Position numbers and translations under genes: made by a program. The notes beneath the pieces were generated by a model. It was not told the origin of the DNA and ran no database searches. It saw nothing but the letters and a program-made list of their open reading frames with translations. DNA of 64,000 nucleotides from Cordilura impudica (taxonomy: Eukaryota; Arthropoda; Insecta; Diptera; Scathophagidae): assembly GCA_963682025.1 (NCBI GenBank), contig OY821517.1, positions 104,968,472 through 105,032,471 on the forward strand, in the 5' to 3' direction. Each line of letters starts with the position of its first letter. Positions within the stretch are counted from its first letter, which is position 1. Positions 1-8,976 of this stretch are shown here, in pieces.

Positions 1-600
1 ATGTATACAGCTCTAAGGAATACAATTTTTTATTACGTCATTGTGGAAAAGTGTTAATTTTGTTTAACACTTTTTGCATAATTTCTGATCTTTTCGAGTA
101 GTTGTCTCCACACGCTAACAATATTATCGGAATGCTTTGAAATTTTTAAAACATAATCTCTACAGATATACAAATTGAAATACTAATAGTTTTTCGAAGT
201 GTTCTTGAATTTTTTTTTAATAGATATTGAACATATACTAAGAACATAATTTCATACATTTGATTGGAAAGTAACTGATCTTTTTCGAGTAGTAGTTAGC
301 CCACTCCACAGTTTTTTTTTTTATATCAGAATGCTTCAATATTTCAAGGAATCTATTGATACAACTGAGTGGAAAACATAAACCATGGGTACCATGTATT
401 TTTGGAAATTTTTTTTAAATGATTTCAAACATCTATGAAGTCAATATTTTCATACATTTATATGGAAAGTGGTCGAGCTTTTAAGAGTAGTAGTTTGCCC
501 CCCCCCCCCAGAGGGACATTCTGATTCAAGTGTTTCCTGATATTTGTGGGATTCCAAAAAGTACATATTTGTTATACTAAATACTTATAGTTATCTTTTT
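1..600. repeat. Degenerate ~190-bp tandem repeat, three copies
   Basis: A recognisable block (CTGATCTTTTCGAGTAGT and relatives) recurs at about 85, 275 and 472, spacing 190 and 197 bp. Each block is followed by a T/A-rich stretch and a copy of CATACATTTRWWTGGAAAGT. Similarity has decayed and the third copy is interrupted by a run of Cs near 500. No coding potential is visible. It is probably the edge of a larger local tandem array beginning left of the window. Confidence 0.6.
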
Positions 601-2480
601 ACATGCTTTCAAACATGAAATATTTAAGTTGCCATTACTCAGGCTACTCGTTCGGATCGCATGTCTCATTTACTACACGAGCTTCGAGCTACTCGAGTAG
701 CTTGGGTAGGCTCTAGTAGAAATCTTCCTTAAGATGTATCTTTCCAATGTATCCATGGTAAAAAGTTCATAATTCAAAATATTTTATTAACATTTTTATA
801 AATTTTTAAAATTTTCATCTTCAAGTGTACGGTTACTTTTTCTAGCAATTGTATGTATATCTCTAGGCAACAAGTATATGACAATCTTATTTAAATTTAG
901 TTTATGTTTATTTTGTATGTTCGTGCGTCTATTAATGACATCACCATATTTTGTTGGAAGCTAACATTAGACCTTCTCCCGAAACACATGGTGTAGTTTA
1001 TTCGATAGTCGGCTTAGACCAGTTATAACGTTGCTACTTGTTGTTTTTAATGCTGTTCATATGGAAACACAATAAACACTTAAGTTGTTTGGCTGCTGTA
1101 GTTACTTATTTATTGTGTGACATAATTTTCCTACAGAAATAAATGTTAAATCCACGGTCGAATCGCTACTCAAATTGCTGCTTTGTTTATGTTTTTCACT
1201 TTTTTTTTTTAAAAGAAATAAACGATTATTATTGTCACGTAACATGCATGCACCACAAAATACTCGTATACTCGTACATACATATATAAATTTTATAGAG
1301 AAACCGTCAGTAGACAATTAGGTGAAGTTCAAAATTATTACATTTTGTTTTGTGTTGGTACTTAACACGTTCAACTCAAATACACGCATAGAAACTTGTT
1401 TGTTAGAGATCATTTCATGTTTTCATTAGACTTAATAAATCACATTGTTGATGCTAGGTCTTCTAAGTATGATGTGTCAAGAGATGAGTTTCGTTTGAAT
1501 AGATTTATGAAAGCTAAACCCCAACCAACCACACCTTAAAGTTAAGATCTAAACAAGTGCTATGTTTTTGAATTTTTTTTTCATATGTGGCTTAATTGAT
1601 AAGTTTATGTAATTAGATAATTATATTTTCAATATTGTTTATGCTTTTACAAAGAAAATTGTGGTGTCGTCTGCATTTTGGATTTCGCCTTCAAAACCAT
1701 CGGCGGTGGCGGTTCAAAATGAGTGATTTTGACTAAATTAAAATTATTTACCGCATATGAGCGTTATATAAAATAGAAATGACATTTCTCAAAACCTAAC
1801 CATAATTGTTGTCCGTTTTTACAATTTCTTATTTTTTTACAAAAAGAATAATGTTTTTTTTTGTTTTCAAAGAAAGAATTATCTTCTATCTGAAAAAATT
1901 CATTATTTTTATATTATTAGAGTAGATCATGGGTAAATGAGAAAAGAAATCGGCTATACCTTACTACGATTAAAAAACAGATGTTCGTCTATAACAATTT
2001 TAAGTTGGTTAAAATATTTAGAAAAAAACGCAAGATATTTTTTATTTGCAGTAATTTTAATGTCAATACGTTAATTTAAATAAAAATGAAAAATTAAGAT
2101 GGTTAATTCGGCAGGCAAATATTAGATGAACCCTGCCGCCTACTTCTGCGGCGGCTTCGGCACTAACAAAAGAGTCGACGGCAGCGGAAATCCGAAATTA
2201 AATCGCATGACTTCAACCTCTGGACGCATGGAGTATAACCATATATATACAATCATAAAGCAAATGCTACAAACACAACTACCACATCAACAATTACAGC
2301 TATCACCCACAAGAAACAAATTGTAGAATAACATTAATAACAAAAAAACATATTTTTTCAAGAGTTTTTTTTACATTTTCATTGAAATCTTGGGACCAAT
2401 TAGGCCATTTTGATCATTTTAAATAGCAAACTACTCAGGATGCCAATGAATCATTTTTATAACAAATCAAGGTTCAGAAA
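601..2480. other. AT-rich non-coding stretch, presumed scrib intron 1
   Basis: No gene is recognisable here. A 14-bp perfect palindrome (GCTACTCGAGTAGC) lies at 688-701. Positions 988-1050 resemble the 3' terminus of the dispersed repeat found at 60041-60825 (TAGTCGGCTTAGACC followed by ACTTGTT). A small GC-richer island lies at 2100-2240; its 66-codon open frame has no family resemblance that I recognise. Confidence 0.5.
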
Positions 2481-3006
2481 ATACACACATCAAACACAAT
2501 GTTCTGTTCTAAAGCAGCCAACACATATTTTTATTTTCATATCAATTATGTGTGTTTTTAACTGCTAATGAATTATTTTAGATTTTTTTAAATATATTTG
2601 GTTGAAACAATTGTTGTCGTTATTATAGGGTATCATAGTGTATCTGATTTTTCTGATCGCGAGTGGATATTGTTTTAAAATTTAGATGAACGCGTTCAAG
2701 AATATGTTCTGTGTTTTTAGCAGAACACGTGCAAGAACACGAACTTAAAATAAAGCTACACTCGAACATGTGTGGTTTATATGTGTTCGAAACAAAAAAT
2801 ACGTGATAGAAACATGTTCGTGTACATAACGAAATATTAAAACGTAACACAATCATGATTGTGTTCGGCACCGTACAAAATTTAGAAACACACATAATTG
2901 ATAAAAAAAAAAAATAAAAAGATGTGTTTGTTGGTCTGAGCTATGTTTATTTACATATATGTACGAATTTTTTATTCGGTGGTGTTTTTTTCTGAACTCT
3001 GCTAAA
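2481..3006. repeat. Foldback/MITE-like repeat, copy A
   Basis: This roughly 525-bp unit is shared with 55826-56602. Positions 2560-2900 match 56200-56540 in direct orientation, while 2885-3006 match the reverse complement of 55826-55950 and 2481-2560 match the reverse complement of 56520-56602. The element therefore has sub-terminal inverted repeats, and copy A has lost most of one arm. The similar apparent proteins read from both copies are by-products of the shared DNA; I see no conserved protein domain. Superfamily is unknown. Confidence 0.65.
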
Positions 3007-3157
3007 AATAAACAACCCAGCTGATCTACTAAGGGCGTGATCTTGATTTCAACAGGCGGACAGACGGACATCGCTATATCAACTCCGCTTGTTATAAGGA
3101 TCAAGAACATATATTTAGTTTATGGGCTCCAGAGTTTTTTCTAATTATAAAATTATA

Positions 3158-4095
3158 CAGTGGGTGACAATACAATGGAAACTTTTAACAAAATATATTT
3201 TGCATCCACATGGCTGTGTAGGAAGATTCGTGCGAAGTAACATTAAGCGGAAAAAGAAAGCAGGAATATGACAACTGCAAATAATTAAAATTATGTTAAC
3301 TTTATAAAGGAATTTAAAAATTTGAGAGAGTTATAGGACATTTCTTCTAAAAAATATAAAAATAACAATCTAAGAAAAAAAGCATATGAACAATTAAAAA
3401 GGAATATAATATCATTGATGAAAATGCTACAGTGGATACGGTGAAAACAGAATTCAAAACATGTAATATTCAATTTTACTTTTCTTCCGCTTGTTCTTTT
3501 CTGTACCACAGCTACACACAGTACTGAGGTTGCCACGTGTGTATTGAACAAACAAAACACGTTGCTACAACAGGTGTAGCAACAAAACACAACACAAAAA
3601 AATTGGATCATGAAATTAAAAAGTTGTATGTTGTATTTATTTAAAAAAGAAAAAATATTAATATAAAATAGCATAACTTCAGAAAAAAAAGAACAAAACC
3701 TAATAAAAGTATTCATTTGCACAAAAAATATAAACATCAAAATGAAACCAGGTTCGCAATTGTGATTCAGAGAGCGAATCAAGTGGTTAATTTTGCCGTC
3801 TGAACATGCTATTTTCTTTTGCTTTAGACCAGCAGTAAAATTATCTCTTATTCTGGCATTTAATACTTCACAAAACTTTATTCTTGCCATTATTTTAGAA
3901 TAATTAGCTATAAGAATTAAACATTGAAAAATAGAATTACGTTTAAAAAATAGTTGAAAGAAAACGACAGAAACTATAATATTTAAATAACGGTTAAGAT
4001 TTTATAGATTTTCTTTACCATCTTCAATTTATATTGTTTGAATCAACTTTGGTAAAGAAGTTTAAAAGTTTCCATTGTTTTAGCATCACTAAAAA
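3158..4095 (-). mobile_element. Decayed Tc1-like transposon
   Basis: After a TA at 3156-3157 the sequence begins CAGTGGGTGACAATACAATG, nearly identical to the left tip of the Tc1-like element at 58970. About 0.9 kb away (4068-4092) the reverse complement ACAATGGAAACTTTTAAA recurs in an imperfect right tip. On the minus strand a frame opening at 3890 begins MARIKFCEVLNARIRDNF, which resembles the first helix of Tc1-type DNA-binding domains; downstream the frame is not recognisable, apart from a basic RTSGRKVKLN-like stretch. This is a relic without a usable transposase. The right boundary and the coding assignment are tentative. Confidence 0.5.
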
Positions 4096-4610
4096 AAATA
4101 TTTTTGTTTTCGTTTATCTAATTTTTTAATTGTATATTTTGTAACAAATTTATAATCTTTCGATAGAGAACACAACAAATAGTGATTTCGTAAAAAAAAA
4201 ATGTATAAACAAATTGCCAAATTCAGAATTTTGTAAAACTTTTCAATGTATTTTCACCCGCTGTATGAAAATTATTATTATTTCTGAAAAATTATTAATA
4301 TTAAGACGTGAAGGAAAATTTTGTATTTCCTTAAGCAAAATGCGGGCACGCATCAGTGTGCAATTTGGCATAATTATAGTTCATATAGAGGAGAAGCGAA
4401 GGGAGAGTGATAAAATTAATGTATGTTTTAAAAATATATTAAAATGAATAAAATAAAATATTTATAATAATTCGTTACGCCCTGTTAATGTGAATGATTT
4501 AAATTGTATATCACACGCCCTGTGTTGAATTGTAAATTGCTAAAATTGATTAGCATACCTTTGGGCTCATTTAAATACTCATAATTTTTTATATATATAA
4601 GGTATGATTT
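4096..4610. other. AT-rich stretch without recognisable features
   Basis: This 515-bp stretch lies between the Tc1 relic and the inverted-repeat-bounded block. Its only open frame, 77 codons at 4214-4447, is lysine and isoleucine rich as expected of AT-rich DNA, and has no recognisable domain. Confidence 0.4.
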
Positions 4611-4639
4611 ACATGATGATTTTTAATGACGTCGTTTTT
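4611..4639 (+). repeat. Left copy of a 29-bp inverted repeat
   Basis: It starts ACATGATGATTTTTAA and continues into GACGTCGTTTTT. The reverse complement occurs at 8841-8869 with a single mismatch. The pair brackets the Transib insertion and the Penelope-like hairpins, and may be the terminal repeats of an older element about 4.26 kb long. No clear target duplication was found outside it. Confidence 0.65.
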
Positions 4640-4791
4640 CGACGTCTTTTTTTGTTTGTGGGCGAACGGTGCAGAGAAGCAAGGTAAACAAAAAGACAGA
4701 TACAATTGTTTTTTATGTATTTCTGGTTGTTTCGAGCTTACTGGTCGATTTTGAATATGCAAATAAAACGGAGTTTATTTCATAGGTGTCT

Positions 4792-4796
4792 CAACG
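4792..4796. repeat. Left 5-bp target-site duplication of Transib (CAACG)
   Basis: CAACG directly precedes the CACAGTG terminus and is repeated at 7773-7777 directly after the opposite terminus. A GC-rich 5-bp duplication is the known Transib signature. Confidence 0.9.
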
Positions 4797-7772
4797 CACA
4801 GTGGCGCCATTTGAGTTTTTTCGTTTCAAAAATCATATCTTTTGAACCGAATAACATAATTGAACAGTTTAAACAGCATATGATAGATAACTGTTCAGCT
4901 TATGAAATGAGCGCTTGGAAAGGGTGCTACGCTTTGTAGGGGCCTACTTATGGGTTATCAAAGTTAAAATTTGTAGAAAAATCAATTTTATGGTAACTAA
5001 AAAAAATTATTTTTACATTTTTAGATTGCTTTTATTTTTTTTCTTTAGGGTTTTATGTTTTAAACAAATTAAAAAAAATTACTTCGTTTTTAAATTTATT
5101 TTTTCAATTTTCTGTAAAATATTCATCACAATTCGTAAGAGAAGGTATATCTAAAAGACTAATCATTTCTAAACTATAATTATTTTCTAACTCTATTCGT
5201 GACTTCACATGCCGCAGGGAAGAAATAAGTGGATCGGAAGATGCTGCCAACATGTTGAAGAGGTCTTCATTTTGCCTTACCCTTGATGCTTTGAATGTGT
5301 TCTGCAATCTATATTTTTTATAAAATTTGTTAAGAGACTTCTTCCTGTGCTTCTTCAGAAAGCTCTCCAATTTCAAGAAATCTCCTAGAAGTGTTTCCAT
5401 CGTTTGAGTTACCGTATCCGTGCTTGGGACAGTCTACTTTTAGTCCAACTTGTTTAAAAAAAAGCGTCCTGTATTTGCTTCTTTCTGATCTTTTCCTTAT
5501 CCTTTATTGATGTATTTTCATCGAAGTTTTCCTCCTCTTATCCTTGCGTGCAATGGTGACATTCCATATTCGTAATTCTCCTCGTTTGTAGAATCGTTTA
5601 AATTACCAAAGTTCTTCTGACTCTTTTTGCAAATCGGGCATGACAATGTTGAGGTTGTTCCTGTCAGTTCGTTTACGACTTTTCCGTCAACCATGGTCAG
5701 GTGGAACTCGTAATTGCATTCAATATATTTTCCTTCTCCAATTTGCAGCTTTGTAGGCTTAATCTTGCTTATTTGTTCTTCAATGTCCTTCACCGTGGTC
5801 CTTATGAGTTCCCTTGCAAACTGAAACATTATTGGTCGGCAATAATGCACTGATGACGGACGTGGATTTTTCCAGTGTAGGGAAACATCAGATTTTAGCC
5901 GCAAAGGAACAACAGATGCCATAAACATATTTACGTCCGATATTGTAGCGTCATCGGAAGATATCCTTTGCTTATAAACGCTTTGTCCGGATGATCCATC
6001 GCAGCCCCATTTGCTGATCAATGTCAGTTTCTCAGGAAGAATTTTCGCCTCATTTTCAGGAAGACTCTCCAACAACCGTGTTGCTGTATGGCCCATGAGA
6101 TCCTGCAGATTGGCTTTCACAGAGACTTCCGTAAACTCCGTATGCAGTGGTCGTGATTTTATTTTGGCTTGCGTAATATGCTTGTATCCTGGTAAAACGT
6201 CAGCTCCGTGTCGCATCAAGGATGCCCGTAGTATCTCATATTTTTCTTTGGAAAGTTGTAAGTCCATAAACAAGGCCAAGGCTTCTTCGGAACCATACTT
6301 TTTAATGTGTGCGTTTGTTGGCGTGGGAATGCTTTCCTTAATCCTTTTTAGTCGCAGTGGGCTTGCATCAGCAACAGATTTTGTAATCTGCGACTTAACT
6401 CTTTCACTATCCTTTGTATATGTAATAGACAGCGCGTCCGATTAATGCTTCGTGGTCAAGTCATTGGTGGCATCGGCAAGTTTCCTCTTTCTTGTGAAAA
6501 TTGGATACTCCTCAATACTTTTTTTGGCCTTCCTTTTGCTCCTCTGGTTGATGTGGTGGGTTTATCTACTGCCAATATATCCAGGATGGTGTCTTCATTA
6601 AGCCAGTCCTCGTATTTGGAGTTGAAGTTCTGAATGGTTCGATTAGATTTCACCCATTTTGCCTTAATATTTGCATATATCAGATAAAAATTATTTTTTA
6701 TAATTTCGCTTCTCTCAATATTTCCGTATAAGCTATCAAGTTCTTCTAAAGCAGCTTCCGTGAAAAACTTTGGTGTGGTTGACCTTCTAAACAGTTCAAA
6801 TAATTTTAAATTGTTCAACGCCATGTTTTCAGTACTTAAATTGTTTAACGCCATGGTTTCAATACTTGTTGCGCCAACTTTCAGTCGTAGACTAATCCAG
6901 GCATTATGCTTATTTTGCAATATATAGGCTTATGCTACCATGCCTAAAAATTTACCTGTTCCCTGCATACATATGGATTTAGGCTGAATTATGCCTACCT
7001 GGAGGGACCATAAGTCAATATTGTTCTTGACCATTTGTACTCCAAAGTAATTTTTAAGTGAGGTGCGTACCTGCGAATTTCAATGAGTAGTTTTTTGTGC
7101 ATCCTGTGTCTGTAACAGAATATTGGGAGTAGACTTTGAGAGAGGCTCACAGGTAGACAACCGACTTAAAATGCAATTTTCAAACTATTAGATCAAACTA
7201 CTGTCAGTCAAAACATGTAAGGGATGCACGCCATACAATTTCTGCAACCATGTCTTTTTAACCTTTTTTACCTCTAGAAGCCAAACGGGCACGTACGGGC
7301 AGATAAAACCTTTTGAATTATGTAAAGAAATAATCAAAGAATATGTTTTGCAAATATGGCAAATATAGAAAAATATAGATTTTTTTTATTTTCCGTCAAA
7401 GTTGAAAAATAGTGAAAAAACGGATAGTTTTTAAATAGTGATTTACCAGGAAACAGTTAATTTTTTTTTTATCATTATACATTTAATAAATACATCAATC
7501 AATACAAACAAAAAATAAGGCGATTCGTTACCTATTTTTCGTGATATTACACCTGAAATCGCAACAAATTGACTAAAAATTGTGTGTTTTTTTTTTTTGA
7601 AAACCGGAAGTCGGTCAACTTTGAACGGTTATATCTTCTAAACTAAAATTGTGATATTATTAAGAGTAGCATATTTGAAAAGTTTCCTATAATATGGGTT
7701 TATTCAAAACTTCGTCGGCGCACATGAAAGTTTTGATTTTGCAACCTCGTTTGCTCTACGGGCGCCACTGTG
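4797..7772 (-). mobile_element. Transib DNA transposon, internally deleted
   Basis: A 2976-bp element bounded by perfect 12-bp terminal inverted repeats, CACAGTGGCGCC at 4797-4808 and its reverse complement at 7761-7772, and flanked by the 5-bp duplication CAACG. Transib elements are the relatives of RAG1; their tips begin with the same CACAGTG heptamer as V(D)J recombination signals, as seen here. Inside, on the minus strand, is a broken transposase (5104-6920). The ends look intact, so the copy could in principle be mobilised in trans, but it cannot encode a complete transposase. The region 6921-7760 between the transposase start and the right tip is AT-rich non-coding DNA. Confidence 0.92.
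5104..6920 (-). pseudogene. Transib (RAG1-related) DDE transposase, broken
   Basis: The reading runs from 6920 downward. The N-terminal part (6456-6920) ends with an AT-hook-like GAKGRPKK. A frameshift lies near 6460-6470 and an in-frame stop at 6442-6444. The core then reads through SDALSITYTKDSERVKSQ and ALFMDLQLSKEKY to WGCDGSSGQS, which carries the first catalytic Asp, then NPRPSS, a CPIC cysteine pair, and SPLHARIR near 5530. There about 70 bp of the normal family sequence is missing, with a frame change. The next segment reads GLKVDCPKHGYGNSNDGNT, with the second catalytic Asp at 5399-5401. After SRRFLEIGELSEEAQE a larger part is missing, including the region expected to hold the catalytic Glu. 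A further frameshift leads to the C-terminal YRLQNTFKASR and SSDPLISSLR motifs. Family assignment rests on these motifs from memory, not on a search. Confidence 0.88.
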
Positions 7773-8040
7773 CAACGTTTCGTCGGTCTATGCCGACTTC
7801 TTCAGAGTTAATTTTTTTATTATTTTGAAATTCATTTAACAATTATAATTTACTTCGGAAATGGTCGTCCAGTATTAATTAAATAAATATCCCAAAAGGC
7901 GGTTGTCAAAGTTGTAAAATTGAAAATAGAACGCAGCCAACTGAAGACGCTTTTCAACTCCGCGCTGTAATTACAGAGCTATAAATTATTGTCCTGAAGA
8001 TGAACAGCGAAGCTGTTCGAAATATTGAAAATATAATAAA
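7773..8040. mobile_element. Penelope-like element remnant with two inverted hairpin motifs
   Basis: On the minus strand, 7807 down to 7773 reads CTGAAGAAG, then GTCGG, a short loop, CCGAC, then GAAACGTTG. On the plus strand, 7994-8025 reads CTGAAGATG, AACAGC, GAA, GCTGTT, CGAAAT. Both have the layout of the CTGAAGA-stem-loop-CGAAA motif found in the terminal repeats of Penelope-like retroelements, where it relates to hammerhead ribozymes. The two face each other about 190 bp apart. No reverse transcriptase or GIY-YIG coding sequence is visible. The Transib target duplication CAACG is the last five bases of the first motif, so Transib jumped into this unit. Confidence 0.45.
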
Positions 8041-8840
8041 ATTAAAAATTAAAACATTTGTGTTGTTCGTTAATTTTTAACTTCATGGCCTCATGCCAAA
8101 CAAAAGCCATCACACAACAACAATAAAGGTCAACAATAATTCTTTTTAACATTAAAAAATATAATAATAAATAAAACTTGCACAAATAATTATTACACTA
8201 ATATCACAGTTGCTACAATACTAAAGTATAAACAGAATTTGTGTCGTTTTTATCTTCTTTTGTGTTCATAGAAAATTCTACTTTTTGTTTTATCCTAAGG
8301 CTTTCCAACGTCAGTCTTTTATTTTCCCTCCTCTCAATATCTAAAATTTTTATGTTGGTGAAATCCGCTCTGTGGTTATTCTCCTGGTTTCTGTTTTTGG
8401 AGACATTTTTCATATTTCTCTTTAAATTCATTTTTTTTTTGATACGTTTTATTCTTAATTTGAAGTGACCACTTTCAGTGAGAACAAGAATCGCTTACAT
8501 TTTTATTTATTTTTTAGGTTAAGCTTAAACTTTTAAATTTTGATACGTTCTGCTATTTGATTAGATATTCTAAACATTCTACTCTTAATAAATTAAATAT
8601 TAACAAGGTTTTTGTATATAGTTTTAATAATTATTATTAAGTACAAAAAGATTAAATCTTATAATGAAATAATGTAGATAATATTTAACAAATAACTAAA
8701 TTGAATTGAACAATAAAATATATAATTTGAATTTACATTAATTCATATTTTTTTTTATTTTTATTAATGCGAAAAATAAACTAAAGCAGATTAACAATAT
8801 AAGACATGGTTTTTGGTACCAGCTTCAAAAAAGAATTAAG
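8041..8840. other. AT-rich stretch, no recognisable gene
   Basis: It is continuous with the block bounded by the 29-bp inverted repeat. Two overlapping open frames at 8213-8468 run on opposite strands over the same low-complexity sequence and look like chance frames. Nothing else is recognisable. Confidence 0.4.
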
Positions 8841-8869
8841 AAAAACGACGTCGTTAAAAATCATCATGT
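8841..8869 (-). repeat. Right copy of the 29-bp inverted repeat
   Basis: Reverse complement of 4611-4639 with one mismatch, and the outer limit of the bracketed block. It is followed by GAATTGGGCC rather than by an obvious target duplication. Confidence 0.65.
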
Positions 8870-8889
8870 GAATTGGGCCTAAGTAGTTT

Positions 8890-8976
8890 AAAAAACATTG
8901 AAAAAAAAATTTAATGAAAAAATAATATTTTCTAGAATTTGCATTCGAATTTCGAATGCTGGGCTATACTAGTTAA
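8890..8976 (+). repeat. Inverted repeat arm (partner 10932-11025)
   Basis: The stretch contains TTTTCTAGAATTTGCATTCG followed by AATTTCGAATGCTGGGCT. The partner at 10932-11025 carries the reverse complement with scattered substitutions and a few small indels over about 85 bp. The arms span about 2.1 kb and could be the ends of an old element. Confidence 0.6.

Noticed and set aside
2126..2326. 66-codon open frame in a GC-richer island
   Set aside because: No Kozak, domain, splice context or resemblance to scrib that I can recognise; it may be a chance frame or a repeat piece.
2623..3110. Similar Cys-rich proteins starting MCVSKFCTVPNTIM at 2623-2895, 55936-56238 and 56333-56533
   Set aside because: The similarity comes from the shared foldback repeat, including its two inverted arms; frames diverge at indels and no protein constraint is visible.
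3291..3890. 199-codon minus-strand frame as a real gene
   Set aside because: Only its first 20 or so residues resemble Tc1 transposase; the rest is Phe/Cys/Asn-rich low-complexity translation, and it sits between Tc1-type tips.
6011..6633. Plus-strand frames of 144 and 62 codons
   Set aside because: They are antisense shadows of the Transib transposase remnant.
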